Positions 1 through 8,675 of a DNA stretch of 64,000 nucleotides are shown here, in pieces. The stretch spans positions 70,320 to 134,319 of the forward strand of contig SWDG01000007.1 of assembly GCA_005116965.1 (NCBI GenBank), in the 5' to 3' direction. Position numbers and translations under genes: made by a program. Within the stretch, counting starts at the first letter, position 1; each line of letters opens with the position of its first letter. The notes under the pieces are model-generated. The model did no database searches. It was not told where the DNA came from and was given only the letters and a program-made list of their open reading frames with translations. This DNA is from Nitrospira sp. (GTDB taxonomy: Bacteria; Nitrospirota; Nitrospiria; Nitrospirales; Nitrospiraceae).

Positions 1-1457
1 CTGGCGCGAGCGGGTACATTGGCGGCCGTCTTCTGCCCTCATTGGAAAATCAGGGCTACCGCCTGCGCTGCCTAGCCAGGCGTCCAGAGATTCTTAAGCA
101 AAAGGTCCATCCCTCAACCGAACTTTATACCGGAGACGTGCTTGATCGTCCGAGTCTCGATTCGGCATTGCGCGGGGTCGATGTGGCCTACTACATGGTC
201 CACTCGATGCGCTCGACCGGTTCTTTTGCAGAAATAGACCGGCAGGGTGCCCGAAACTTCAGCGAAGCGGCGAAGGCAGCGGGCGTGAAGGGACTCATCT
301 ATGTGGGAGGCTTGGGCAGCGACGAAGAAGAACTCTCGACGCATCTGCGCAGTCGGCACGAGGTCGGTGACATCTTGAGGCAATCGGACCTGCCTGTCTG
401 TGAGTTTCGCGCATCCGCCGTGATTGGCTCCGGCAGTGCCTCGTTTGAGCTGGTTCGCGCGCTGGTCGAACGATTGCCGATCATGCTCACACCGAGATGG
501 GTCAAGGGAAAAGCGCAGCCAATCGGAATCGACGACTTGCTGGACTATTTGATTGAGGCGCTTCAGATTCCCCTCTCCAAATACCGTATCTATGAAGTCG
601 GCGGGGCAGACAAAGTCTCCTACGCGGATATGATGCGGGCATACGGGCGGCACCGCGGGCTTAAGCCTCTTATCATCCCAGTGCCGGTCCTCACCCCCTG
701 GCTGTCTGCTCTGTGGCTGGGGTTGATCACGCCAGTCTACGCTCGCATCGGGCGGTCCATTATTGAGAGCATTGTTCATGTCACCGTGGTACGGGACAAC
801 GCTGCGCTCACTGCCTTCTCTGTACGTCCGATGGGAATCGATGAAGCCATTCACCGAGCCCTTGCCAATGAGGAGACGCATTTCTCCGAGACGCGATGGT
901 CCGATGCGCTCTCTTCTTCCGGCACGCACCGTTTCGGCACGCGGATCGTCGATTCACGGGCCCTGACGGTCGAAGCGCCGCCCAACATCGTCTTCAAGTG
1001 CATTGAGAGAATCGGCGGTGACCATGGTTGGTATGCGTGCAACTGGCTCTGGCATTTGCGTGGCTTCATCGACCTACTTCAGGGAGGCGTCGGCATGGGA
1101 CGTGGTCGGCCTTCTTCCCACACTCTCCGCGTCGGCGACACAGTCGACTCATTTCGGGTCGAGGCCATTGAGCCACATCGCCGTCTGCGGCTGAAGTCGG
1201 AGATGAATTTGCCCGGGAGGGCATGGCTGGAGTTTGAGGTGACGAAGGAAGGCGCTTCAACACAGATACGGCAGACGGCAATCTTTGATCCGGTGGGACT
1301 GAAAGGACAACTGTACTGGTATTCCCTCTACGTACCACATGAGTTTGTGTTCAATGGAATGTTGAGGGGAATCGCGCAAGCCGCGTTGCGAGAGATGAGA
1401 GACCTCGCTATGCCACAGATACAAAATGGGTACACCGCGACGCAGCGCCGCCGCTGA
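1..1457 (+). CDS. SDR-family NAD(P)-binding protein with C-terminal DUF2867 domain (5' partial)
   Basis: The reading frame is already open at base 3 and begins inside a Rossmann glycine motif (GASGYIGGRLLPSLENQGYR), so the true start lies upstream of the window; the TTG at 42 is not the start. The first ~290 residues resemble atypical NAD(P)H-dependent epimerase/reductase proteins (YMVHSM, VKGLIYVGGLG). The last ~150 residues (RALTVEAPPNIVFKCIERIGG onward) look like DUF2867, a START-like lipid or ligand-binding fold often fused to such SDRs. Substrate unknown. Proteins of this type often sit near photolyases and other photo-oxidative stress genes, as here, but that link is inferred from neighbours. 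About 66 bp separate it from the next gene. Confidence 0.8.
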   Translation, partial: GASGYIGGRLLPSLENQGYRLRCLARRPEILKQKVHPSTELYTGDVLDRPSLDSALRGVDVAYYMVHSMRSTGSFAEIDRQGARNFSEAAKAAGVKGLIYVGGLGSDEEELSTHLRSRHEVGDILRQSDLPVCEFRASAVIGSGSASFELVRALVERLPIMLTPRWVKGKAQPIGIDDLLDYLIEALQIPLSKYRIYEVGGADKVSYADMMRAYGRHRGLKPLIIPVPVLTPWLSALWLGLITPVYARIGRSIIESIVHVTVVRDNAALTAFSVRPMGIDEAIHRALANEETHFSETRWSDALSSSGTHRFGTRIVDSRALTVEAPPNIVFKCIERIGGDHGWYACNWLWHLRGFIDLLQGGVGMGRGRPSSHTLRVGDTVDSFRVEAIEPHRRLRLKSEMNLPGRAWLEFEVTKEGASTQIRQTAIFDPVGLKGQLYWYSLYVPHEFVFNGMLRGIAQAALREMRDLAMPQIQNGYTATQRRR

Positions 1458-1523
1458 ACGGGGCGTAACAAGAGAAGCGAGACTGCTTCCTATGGGGAAA
1501 CCCCCTTGTGATGGAGGTCTGCA

Positions 1524-2576
1524 ATGTACACAGCAAGAATCATTGTGATCGCGGCGCTAGCCACCGCATTCACAACAGTGAACCAGACAGTGCGTGCGGA
1601 GGAATCCCTGATCCCGAGAGATATGGTGTACATCGGCCAAGGACTGTCGATCATGGGATTCGACAAGGAAGAACCTACGGAACTCGCTCACGCCCCTGCG
1701 ACATATCACAAACGCAACAGAACACCTGCCGCTACGTTGAACGACGAAAGTCCATCCCATACGGTCTTCCTCGATTCGTACCTGATCGATACGTATGAAG
1801 TCTCCAACAAAGACTATAAAGAATTCATGAGGACGACAAAACATGGAGCTCCTGCCTATTGGGATGATCCCCGCCTCAATAGCCCGACACAACCAGTGGT
1901 CGGCGTCAGCTGGTTCGATGCGCATGCCTATTGCGAGTCTCGCAGCAAGAGACTGCCGACGGAAGCAGAATGGGAGAAGGCCGCTCGAGGGCCAGATGGC
2001 AATCTCTATCCCTGGGGCGATGCCTTCGATCCGGCGAAGGCCAATTATGGAAAAACTCACGATGCCACCAGGCCGGTCGATTCATATCCCGATGGAGTCA
2101 GCTACTACGGCCTCTATAACATGGCCGGTAACGCGTTTGAATGGGTCTTGGACTGGTACGACCCTCGCTACTATAGCCAGCTGGAACCGATGGTTAATCC
2201 GACTGGACCGGCCAAACCTGTATGGATTGGTGGCACCGGGACCTATGTGGATCTCCTGACCGTCGGCGAGAAGCGGGTCATACGCGGTGGCTCCTGGATC
2301 GCCCCGGAGGGCACAGCTAGGGCCACCCACCGATTCTGGAATCACCCTCTGAATAACAGCTACGGCGTGGGGCTGGGATTCCGCTGTGCGAAGACTGCCC
2401 CACCAGAAATCGATCAGCGGATCAAAGACGCCGCCATCTTGACCTACGTCGACATGGGACGAGAGCGCTTTGCAGAAGCTCAGCAAACCCTCGCTCCAGC
2501 ACTGGCCCTTGACCCAAAGAATAGGGAGCTCCTGGATCTTCGACAATTGATCGAGCAATCGATGAAGCGACCGTGA
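1524..2576 (+). CDS. Secreted SUMF1/EgtB/PvdO-family (formylglycine-generating-enzyme-like) protein
   Basis: 350 aa. A signal peptide (about residues 1-25, ending VRAEE) implies export. The body is the FGE-sulfatase domain: KDYKEFMRT, PVVGVSWFDAHAYCESRSKR, LPTEAEWEKAARG, YPWGD, NMAGNAFEWVLDWYD, RGGSWI and the closing GFRCA. The paired cysteines of true formylglycine-generating enzymes are not visible in the final segment (RATHRFWNHPLNNSYGVGLG), so sulfatase activation is unlikely; the domain may be structural, sugar-binding or act on another substrate. After GFRCA a ~55-residue helical extension resembles a single TPR-like hairpin (AEAQQTLAPALALDPKN). GGAGG lies 8 nt before the ATG. It is followed by a His-rich protein and a paralogue (2994-3839). 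Confidence 0.87.
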   Translation: MYTARIIVIAALATAFTTVNQTVRAEESLIPRDMVYIGQGLSIMGFDKEEPTELAHAPATYHKRNRTPAATLNDESPSHTVFLDSYLIDTYEVSNKDYKEFMRTTKHGAPAYWDDPRLNSPTQPVVGVSWFDAHAYCESRSKRLPTEAEWEKAARGPDGNLYPWGDAFDPAKANYGKTHDATRPVDSYPDGVSYYGLYNMAGNAFEWVLDWYDPRYYSQLEPMVNPTGPAKPVWIGGTGTYVDLLTVGEKRVIRGGSWIAPEGTARATHRFWNHPLNNSYGVGLGFRCAKTAPPEIDQRIKDAAILTYVDMGRERFAEAQQTLAPALALDPKNRELLDLRQLIEQSMKRP

Positions 2577-2628
2577 AGGAAGATTTCCCGGGACCTGTAC
2601 ATGGTTTGATTGTGACGGAGGCGCACCA

Positions 2629-2997
2629 ATGACACCTAAGAAGATTCTGTATCGAGGGATTGTCCTCATCGTCCTACTTGGGGCCTCATCCCTCCACGCT
2701 GGTCCCATCGATTCACCCGGACACGCGCATCAGGATACGGCTCAATTGGTCCATGAGGCCAATCATGAAGTGGACCACGCATGGGAGGTCTACCACCGGG
2801 CAGCATTGGGAGGAACAGTGGCCTCACCTGCTCTTCAGGCGGAAATCGAGCAACACTTGCACGAAGCCCGAACCCTCGTGACCCAGGCGCAAGAAGCAGC
2901 TGACCGAGGAGACGACCGGCAGTTGGAGGACCTTGTCAAGCAAGTGAGACTCCATACCACCCAAGCCATTAAGGGTAGCAAGGAGCAGAAGAGATGA
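2629..2997 (+). CDS. Small exported His-rich helical protein (SmbP-like)
   Basis: 122 aa with a clear signal peptide (MTPKKILYRGIVLIVLLGAS, cleavage near LHA-GP). The mature part is helical and rich in His, Glu and Ala, with repeated His-containing turns (DSPGHAHQD, VHEANHEVDHAWEVYH, EQHLHEARTLVTQAQEAADRG). The pattern recalls the periplasmic small metal-binding protein SmbP of ammonia oxidisers, so divalent metal binding is plausible but not demonstrated. It lies between two SUMF1-like secreted proteins, and its TGA overlaps the next ATG (ATGA), so the three genes are probably co-expressed. Low-complexity helical proteins are easily mis-assigned; the SmbP comparison is tentative. Confidence 0.7.
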   Translation: MTPKKILYRGIVLIVLLGASSLHAGPIDSPGHAHQDTAQLVHEANHEVDHAWEVYHRAALGGTVASPALQAEIEQHLHEARTLVTQAQEAADRGDDRQLEDLVKQVRLHTTQAIKGSKEQKR

Positions 2998-3839
2998 TCA
3001 CTGGTCTGTGTCGCAGATCAACTCAGCTCAAGAGAATGACAATGGCAGTTGTCACAGCTCTGGCGATGATGCAATGGCTCACCCTGGAATCATTCGCGGG
3101 AGCGAAAGAGCTTGACCCGGTGCCGATGGTCACGATTCCAGCCGGAGAATTTCTGATGGGCAATCCAGAAGGAAAAGGCCGGGATGATGAGAGGCCGCAG
3201 CGATCTGTCTACCTTGATGAGTTCGCGATCGATCAAGTCGAAGTGACGAATGAACGGTATATGGCCTTTGTGAAATCCATTGGCCATCGCACACCGCCTA
3301 ATCCCTATGGCACCGGGCCTCTCCAATCCATTAAGGGCATCGAGCAACTACCAGTGGTCCAGACAACCTGGTACGACGCCAAGTCCTATTGTAGTTGGGT
3401 CAAGAAACGGCTGCCGACGGAAGCAGAATGGGAGAAGGCTGCTCGCGGAACCGACGGCCGCCTCTACCCCTGGGGGAATGAACCACCCACGGCGAAGCGA
3501 GCAAACATTGATCGAGAGTGGGAGGACGAGCATACCCTGCACGCTGTCGGATCGCTTCCCGATGGAGATTCACCCTACGGAGTGAAGGATATGGCCGGAA
3601 ACGTCAGGGAGTGGGTCTCCGACTGGTACGACGCGGATTACTATCAACATGCACCTGATCGAAATCCCCAAGGTCCTGACAAAAAGGGAGTAGTTCGGTC
3701 GATTCGTGGTGGGTCCTGGCATAGTCCAGCATCCGATATCACCACATCGGCTCGTGGTCGTGGCGGCTTCGCCTTGCAAACTCATGGCACCGGGTTTCGC
3801 TGTGTCCGAGGTCTGGAGGAAGCGATCCAGAAGAAGTAA
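2994..3839 (+). CDS. Secreted SUMF1/EgtB/PvdO-family (formylglycine-generating-enzyme-like) protein, second copy
   Basis: 281 aa, starting at an ATGA overlap with the preceding gene. Residues 1-37 are a signal peptide with a long basic n-region (CRRSTQLKRM). The FGE domain runs from VTIPAGEFLMGN through DERPQRSVYLDEFAIDQVEVTN, QTTWYDAKSYCSWVKKRLPT, EAEWEKAARGTDGRLYPWGN, DMAGNVREWVSDWYDADYY and IRGGSWHS to GTGFRCV. Like the upstream paralogue it lacks the Cys pair of catalytic FGE. The two genes share a run of about 29 identical bases over LPTEAEWEKA, showing common ancestry. It lacks the TPR-like C-terminal extension of the first copy. Role unknown; probably periplasmic and working with the His-rich protein it overlaps. 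Confidence 0.87.
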   Translation: MITGLCRRSTQLKRMTMAVVTALAMMQWLTLESFAGAKELDPVPMVTIPAGEFLMGNPEGKGRDDERPQRSVYLDEFAIDQVEVTNERYMAFVKSIGHRTPPNPYGTGPLQSIKGIEQLPVVQTTWYDAKSYCSWVKKRLPTEAEWEKAARGTDGRLYPWGNEPPTAKRANIDREWEDEHTLHAVGSLPDGDSPYGVKDMAGNVREWVSDWYDADYYQHAPDRNPQGPDKKGVVRSIRGGSWHSPASDITTSARGRGGFALQTHGTGFRCVRGLEEAIQKK

Positions 3840-3954
3840 CCGGTTGTAGTGAACGTGCGAGATAAAGCGATGGCAACGACAAGAGCTCGGAGGCTGGTTT
3901 ATTGGTTTTGTAGAGGTGACGCCGAAACTCCGCACGGCGTCGCCCGCTAAGGCA

Positions 3955-3984
3955 GACAGGTCTCCTCTTCATGAGGAGCCTGTC
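3955..3984. terminator. Inverted repeat, probable terminator of the SUMF1-like operon
   Basis: GACAGG-t-CTCCTC pairs with GAGGAG-CCTGTC around a short loop (stem of about 12 bp). It lies 115 bp after the stop of the SUMF1-like gene and just before the -10 box of the next small gene. No T-run follows, so Rho-independent function is only likely. Confidence 0.5.
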
Positions 3985-3998
3985 TCCTTGGCGAACAG

Positions 3999-4004
3999 TA
4001 TAAT
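3999..4004 (+). promoter_or_regulatory. TATAAT -10 box ahead of the 43-aa membrane protein
   Basis: A perfect TATAAT is followed about 50 bp later by an AGGAGG ribosome site and an ATG. No convincing -35 hexamer is seen at 16-18 bp, so this is a partial promoter call. Confidence 0.4.
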
Positions 4005-4052
4005 CAACGTACGGGCAGGTAGTTCAAGACTCGGATAAGAAGGAGGAACGAT

Positions 4053-4184
4053 ATGGACATGAGTCTAGCTTTTTTGATCGCTGTTGGATTTCTGGCTTGC
4101 AGTATGGCAATGGGACTCTATCAGACCGCTACCGTTGTCGTCAGAGGTCGGTCTGTGAAAGGTAGGAGGACCAGGAAGAACTAA
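4053..4184 (+). CDS. 43-residue single-span membrane protein
   Basis: A short ORF with an excellent Shine-Dalgarno (AGGAGG at 4041-4046, 6 nt before ATG). The product starts MDMSLAFLIAVGFLACSMAM, a hydrophobic segment of ~20 residues, then a short polar part (GLYQTATVVVRG) and a very basic tail (RSVKGRRTRKN). This predicts one membrane helix with the basic end in the cytoplasm. I do not recognise a family. It has its own -10 box and is separated from the flanking genes, so it may be an independent transcript. The ribosome site and clean membrane pattern make it likely real. Confidence 0.6.
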   Translation: MDMSLAFLIAVGFLACSMAMGLYQTATVVVRGRSVKGRRTRKN

Positions 4185-4313
4185 AAGGGAACCGGCTTGT
4201 CTTTTCACCATACGCTTGATGTAGATAAGGCAGCCGATCGACATCACACTGCGGGCGGAACAAAAGCTCGCGATTGACCAGATCTGTCGATGGTTCTTGT
4301 AGGAGCTATTTCT

Positions 4314-5252
4314 ATGAACATCGTCGTAGCTGGAGGAACAGGGTTCATTGGTCAAGCGCTGTGCGCAGCGCTCGTACACGGTGGCCACAGAGTCAGTCTA
4401 CTGACAAGACATGCGGGGCAGGTTCTTCACCGGCCCGACGCACACGTGAATGTCGTGGAATGGAATGCACGAGACACGGGCCCATGGGAGGAGCTCCTTG
4501 AAGGAGCTGATGCCGTCGTTAACCTAGCCGGGGCACCGATCGCCGACGGACGCTGGACCGATGAGCGCAAGCGACTCCTTACCGAAAGCCGAGTCCTCAC
4601 TACCCGCTTACTAGTCAGAGCGCTGTCCCGCCGGTCATCGAAACCCCGCGTGTTTATCAGCGCCTCTGGCATCGGCTATTACGGCGCCAGCGATGACCGC
4701 CTATTGGATGAAGGCGCGGCTCGCGGTACCGGATTTCTCGCTGACCTTTGTCTTGCCTGGGAGGCTGAAGCGATGAGCGCCGCAGAAATTGGGACCCGCG
4801 TGGTCATCTTGCGTACCGGCATGGTCCTGGAAGCAGACGGTGGTGCGTTGGCCAAAATGTTATTGCCGTTCAAGCTGTTTGCAGGTGGTCCGATCATGCC
4901 GGGGAGTCAGTGGGTCTCCTGGATTCACCGGAGTGATCATATCGGTCTGATCCAATGGGCCCTCACCACGACCACAGTTTGCGGTCCGATCAATGCCGTG
5001 GCCCCAGAGCCAGTGAAGATGCACACGTTCTGTGAGATCCTCGGTCAAGCGATGCACCGACCATCGTGGCTTCCCGTTCCAGGCATTGCATTGAATATCC
5101 TCCTGGGAGAATTGGGAACATTGATGACTACCGGCCAACGAGTGATTCCAAAGAAAGCGATGACAGGAGGCTATACGTTTCGGTATTCGACGCTCGAATC
5201 CGCGTTGCGAGCCGTGCTCAAGAAACCGATCGCCGCAGAGCATATGACATGA
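4314..5252 (+). CDS. TIGR01777 family epimerase-like protein (YfcH-like SDR)
   Basis: 312 aa from the chosen ATG (MNIVVAGGTGFIGQALC), preceded by AGGAG at 8 nt; an upstream in-frame GTG at 4290 has no such site. It begins with the Rossmann GGTGFIG motif, followed by DAVVNLAGAPIADGRW, RKRLLTESRVLTTRLLV, FISASGIGYYG, ILRTGMVLEADGGAL, and the C-terminal domain with SWIHRSDH and PINAVAPEPV. Both the order and the length match TIGR01777 proteins, putative nucleotide-sugar epimerases of unproven substrate. Cytoplasmic. In many bacteria this family is encoded beside photolyases, and the photolyase gene lies two genes downstream. Function beyond NAD(P)-dependent chemistry cannot be stated. Confidence 0.9.
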   Translation: MNIVVAGGTGFIGQALCAALVHGGHRVSLLTRHAGQVLHRPDAHVNVVEWNARDTGPWEELLEGADAVVNLAGAPIADGRWTDERKRLLTESRVLTTRLLVRALSRRSSKPRVFISASGIGYYGASDDRLLDEGAARGTGFLADLCLAWEAEAMSAAEIGTRVVILRTGMVLEADGGALAKMLLPFKLFAGGPIMPGSQWVSWIHRSDHIGLIQWALTTTTVCGPINAVAPEPVKMHTFCEILGQAMHRPSWLPVPGIALNILLGELGTLMTTGQRVIPKKAMTGGYTFRYSTLESALRAVLKKPIAAEHMT

Positions 5253-5346
5253 TCGACGTCCGAGAATCCTCGCGCAGTCGCGGCACTGTCTTTACTAGGA
5301 TGTGTAAGTGTTCGGTGATCAATGGGCATTTAACAGGAGGTGCGCT

Positions 5347-5796
5347 ATGAGAATCTCCGGCTTTCATATGATGGCAGGGTTGTTGATGGGCCTTCTCGTT
5401 GTGGGATCGGCGCTAGCCGATCAAGCAGCGAACCAGACTCCGTATGGGCATGGAGACGATACCAAGCTGCCCAAGGGTGTGATCGGGCTCTCTCTACAGA
5501 TCGGAGCCGAGCGGATTGGTGATCCGGCCATTCTGTATGTCGGCATGGTCCATCCGGAGGGACCAGCCCACAAGGCGGGACTCGGACATGGCGATGAGGT
5601 CGTGAGTGTTGATGGAACACCCGTGAACGGAAAGCGTTATGAGGAAGTGGTCGGCATGATTCGAGGAGAAGCGGGAACCGCCGTGAAGGTTGGAGTCAAG
5701 GGTGAACACGGCCTCCGTGAGCTGTCCATCACACGAGTGGCAGGTGACAAGCTTTCAAGAGGACCATCGGGATCACATGGTAACTCAGCGCCTTAG
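5347..5796 (+). CDS. Exported single-PDZ-domain protein
   Basis: 149 aa from the ATG preceded by AGGAGG (7 nt); the longer frame from 5308 lacks a ribosome site. Residues 1-26 form a signal peptide (MAGLLMGLLVVGSALA). The mature protein is one PDZ domain: GVIGLSLQIGAE, VGMVHPEGPAHKAGLGHGDE, VVSVDGTPVNGK, VVGMIRGEAGTAVKVGVKG, ELSITR. There is no protease domain, so it is a stand-alone periplasmic PDZ adaptor or peptide-binding protein, unlike DegP or CtpA. Twenty-three bp separate it from the photolyase gene, suggesting one transcript. Its partner is unknown. Confidence 0.82.
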   Translation: MRISGFHMMAGLLMGLLVVGSALADQAANQTPYGHGDDTKLPKGVIGLSLQIGAERIGDPAILYVGMVHPEGPAHKAGLGHGDEVVSVDGTPVNGKRYEEVVGMIRGEAGTAVKVGVKGEHGLRELSITRVAGDKLSRGPSGSHGNSAP

Positions 5797-5819
5797 AACT
5801 TTATAAAGGGGAACAACCT

Positions 5820-7265
5820 GTGCGAGGAATAGTTTGGTTCAGGCGCGATCTTCGATTACACGACCAGCCGGCTCTTACCGCGGCCTGTGCGGAATGCGAC
5901 GAGATCATTCCGCTGTTTATATTCGATGAGCCGTTGCTGCACTCGCATGAGTTTGGATCAGCCTGTGTGAACTTCATGCTGGGATGCCTCGAAGATCTGA
6001 ACGCTGCGTTGAGCGGACTGGGAGCACCGCTCCAATGGAGGCGGGGTGAACCGGTCGAACAGGTCTTACAAGCAGCGCGTGAATGGAAAACTGACGCGGT
6101 CTATTGGAATCGTGACTACGAGCCGGGAACCATCGAGCGGGACCGGCTGGTGCAACAGCGTTTGGCAAAGCTCGGGGTGGCGGTGCGGACGTTCAAAGAC
6201 CATGTGGTGTTTGAAGCATCTGAGGTGCGGGGCGCAACGGGTGAGCCATTGCAACGGTACAGCGCCTATCGCGCACGCTGGTGGACCAAATGGTATGCAA
6301 CAACCCCAGCAGTTCAACCGATCCCAACCGCCCTTGCAATAAAGAAAGCCGCACCGCTGCCACTCTCTCATCCTCTTCCCACCGCTGGTGAGCTGGGGTA
6401 CGAATCCGTCGTCTTGGCGTTTGAGCCTGGCGAGCAGAACGCCCTGAAGCGATTGCGCTGGTTCATGAAAGGACCGCTTCATTCCTATGCGCAAGGTAGA
6501 AACCTGCCGGCCATCGATGGCAGTTCAACACTTTCCCCGCACTTCCGGTTCGGAACACTGTCGCCGCGCATGGCCATTCACGCAGCGTTGAATGCACTGA
6601 CTAAAGGCGGGCCAGTGTCCCGGGTTGATGTCCTGACCTGGGTTGATGAGTTGATCTGGCGTGAGTTCTTCCAGCAAGTCCTCACATCCTTTCCGCATGT
6701 CGCGAAGGGCCCGTTCAGAACAGTCATCGTTCCACCAGCTCGACCAGCTGGAGATAAACGGGATCGGCTGTTTCGAACATGGTGTGAGGGAAAGACCGGC
6801 TATCCCATTGTGGATGCAGGCATGAGGCAACTCAACCACACGGGATGGATGCATAATCGTGTACGAATGATCGTCGCGTCATTCCTGATCAAAGATCTCC
6901 GGATCGACTGGCAGAGTGGCGAACGGTATTTCATGCAGCATCTGATCGATGCTGATGTGGCGGCAAACAACGGCAATTGGCAGTGGTGTGCCTCAACTGG
7001 CACCGACAGTATGCCCGGCTATCGAATCTTTAACCCTGCGCTTCAGAGCAAGAAGTTCGACCCCGATGGAACCTACATTCGCCGGTATGTTCCTGAACTG
7101 GCCCGTGTATCGGCGAAGAGGATTCATGAGCTGCATCTCATGACCGCAGATGAGCAAGAACGCGCTGGATGCCGAATCGGGACCGATTATCCTTCCCCGA
7201 TTGTGGACCATCAACTCGCCCGTCAGGAATATCTCAACCTCGGGAAGCATGAGGCAACGAGATGA
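5820..7265 (+). CDS. phrB: Deoxyribodipyrimidine photolyase (class I CPD photolyase)
   Basis: 481 aa with a GTG start after AAAGGGG. The N-terminal alpha/beta antenna domain starts IVWFRRDLRLHDQPAL. The C-terminal FAD domain shows the standard motifs: SSTLSPHFRFGTLSPR, WVDELIWREFFQQVL, GYPIVDAGMRQLNHTGWMHN, RVRMIVASFLIKDLRIDW, GERYFMQHLIDADVAANNGN, WQWCASTGTDSMPGYRIFNP and SKKFDPDGTYIRRYVPEL. The family binds reduced FAD and repairs cyclobutane pyrimidine dimers in light. Length and motifs match class I enzymes; a cryptochrome role is less likely. The stop codon overlaps the next start by ATGA, so it is translationally coupled to the DUF523-DUF1722 protein. Confidence 0.93.
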   Translation: MRGIVWFRRDLRLHDQPALTAACAECDEIIPLFIFDEPLLHSHEFGSACVNFMLGCLEDLNAALSGLGAPLQWRRGEPVEQVLQAAREWKTDAVYWNRDYEPGTIERDRLVQQRLAKLGVAVRTFKDHVVFEASEVRGATGEPLQRYSAYRARWWTKWYATTPAVQPIPTALAIKKAAPLPLSHPLPTAGELGYESVVLAFEPGEQNALKRLRWFMKGPLHSYAQGRNLPAIDGSSTLSPHFRFGTLSPRMAIHAALNALTKGGPVSRVDVLTWVDELIWREFFQQVLTSFPHVAKGPFRTVIVPPARPAGDKRDRLFRTWCEGKTGYPIVDAGMRQLNHTGWMHNRVRMIVASFLIKDLRIDWQSGERYFMQHLIDADVAANNGNWQWCASTGTDSMPGYRIFNPALQSKKFDPDGTYIRRYVPELARVSAKRIHELHLMTADEQERAGCRIGTDYPSPIVDHQLARQEYLNLGKHEATR

Positions 7266-8215
7266 CGACCTCCCCGCTTCGCCTTGGCATCAGTCGATGT
7301 CTTCTCGGAGATGAGGTTCGCTTCGACGGAGGACACAAGCAGGACCATTTCCTAACCGATGTATTGGGCCGCTACGTCGAATGGGTACCGGTCTGCCCTG
7401 AGGTGGAAGCGGGATTGGGCACCCCGCGTGAAGCCATGCGCCTGATGGCCGATCCGCATCATCCCCGGCTCATGACAATTAAGAGCAAGCACGATCACAC
7501 CCAGGCAATAGAGACGATGATCGCCACGCGTCTTGATTCATTCCAAAAACAGGACCTCTCAGGGTTTGTCTTCAAGAGAGGTTCACCCAGTTGCGGCGTC
7601 GAACGGGTGCGTGTGTACACCGCACAGGGCATGCCGAGCCATAACGGGGTCGGGATTTTTGCGAAAGCCTTCACAGAGCAGTTTCCGTTGATTCCCGTCG
7701 AGGAGGAAGGGCGGCTCTGCGATCCTTCCCTTCGGGAGAACTTCATCGAGCGAGTATTCTGCTACCGCCGGTTCCAAGATCTGGTGCAGAACGGAGTCAC
7801 AAAGCAGGCTCTGATACGCTTCCACACGATTCACAAATATCTGCTCTTAGCCCATAGCCAGCAGCACTACGAAACGATGGGGCAGCTGGTCAGCCAAACG
7901 AAACGGTATCGACTCAAAGAATTAACGTTGAAGTACGGTGAGCACTTCATGAGAGCCCTGACCATGAAGGCGACGGTGCGTAAGCATGTCAATGTGCTGC
8001 AGCATATTGTGGGCTACTTCAAGAGTCGATTAAGCACTCATGAAAAGGCCGAGCTGTTGGGCGTGATTGCCGACTATCATGGGGGGCTTACGCCGTTGAT
8101 CGTCCCTCTCACGCTGGTCAAGCATTACGTCCAGATCTTCGACGTCGGGTACATTCGCGATCAGGTCTATCTTAACCCGCATCCGAAAGAGCTCATGTTG
8201 CGAAATCATGCGTAG
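7262..8215 (+). CDS. DUF523 (TudS-like) and DUF1722 fusion protein
   Basis: 317 aa overlapping the photolyase stop by 4 bp. Residues 1-~150 are DUF523, with cysteines in SRCLLGDEVR (C13), WVPVCPEVEAGLGTPREAM (C45) and KRGSPSCGVERV (C111). In the thiouracil desulfurase TudS, three such cysteines hold a [4Fe-4S] cluster. Residues ~165-317 are DUF1722 (FHTIHKYLLLAHSQQHY, YRLKELTLKYGEHF, HVNVLQHIVGYFK), the YbgA fold. The fusion is a well-known neighbour of bacterial photolyases. Desulfuration of thiolated pyrimidines by the N-terminal half is an inference from the family; the DUF1722 role is unknown. Probably cytoplasmic. Confidence 0.9.
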   Translation: MTTSPLRLGISRCLLGDEVRFDGGHKQDHFLTDVLGRYVEWVPVCPEVEAGLGTPREAMRLMADPHHPRLMTIKSKHDHTQAIETMIATRLDSFQKQDLSGFVFKRGSPSCGVERVRVYTAQGMPSHNGVGIFAKAFTEQFPLIPVEEEGRLCDPSLRENFIERVFCYRRFQDLVQNGVTKQALIRFHTIHKYLLLAHSQQHYETMGQLVSQTKRYRLKELTLKYGEHFMRALTMKATVRKHVNVLQHIVGYFKSRLSTHEKAELLGVIADYHGGLTPLIVPLTLVKHYVQIFDVGYIRDQVYLNPHPKELMLRNHA

Positions 8216-8227
8216 AAGGGAATTGCA

Positions 8228-8599
8228 ATGCCACATGTTGTTGTAGAAGAAGCCGGAGATTTGCAGGGCCTCTACCAGGCATTCACACCGATGGTTCAAC
8301 GAACCGGCAACGAGATTCTCAAAGTTCAGGAATTCTATGTGTCCCGGAGCGGAAAAGACGCCCTGCTGGAGTCCGTGGCGATCGAGAAGGGTGCTGCGTG
8401 CACGTTCTTTGTCCAACTCAAGTCACACGAGAAAGCCATCACCGTCCGTCTGTTACCGGCCACAGATCCTGAAAAAACCCCTGCAGTCAAGAAGCTCATG
8501 GCCCTCGTCGCGGGATTCATTCGAAAAGTGTATCCAGGGAGTCGCTATGGTAAAACCAACCTTCAAGAATACTTAGTGCCAACGGCAGGCCCGGAATGA
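8228..8599 (+). CDS. Conserved-looking hypothetical protein
   Basis: 123 aa starting 12 bp after the DUF523-DUF1722 stop, with AAGGGA ahead of the ATG, so it is probably in the photolyase operon. There is no signal peptide or membrane span. The sequence is a compact alpha/beta mixture (MPHVVVEEAGDLQGLYQAF, ILKVQEFYVSRSGKDALLE, TFFVQLKSHEKAITVRLLPA, KKLMALVAGFIRKVYPG). I do not recognise a family. Its position suggests a role linked to the repair or photoprotection genes around it, which is only inference. Confidence 0.7.
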   Translation: MPHVVVEEAGDLQGLYQAFTPMVQRTGNEILKVQEFYVSRSGKDALLESVAIEKGAACTFFVQLKSHEKAITVRLLPATDPEKTPAVKKLMALVAGFIRKVYPGSRYGKTNLQEYLVPTAGPE

Positions 8600-8675
8600 C
8601 AGTGGAGAACCATACTGTACTGTTCAAGAAAGAGACCACGCATCTGCGGACAATTAGCACACATATGAACGCTAC

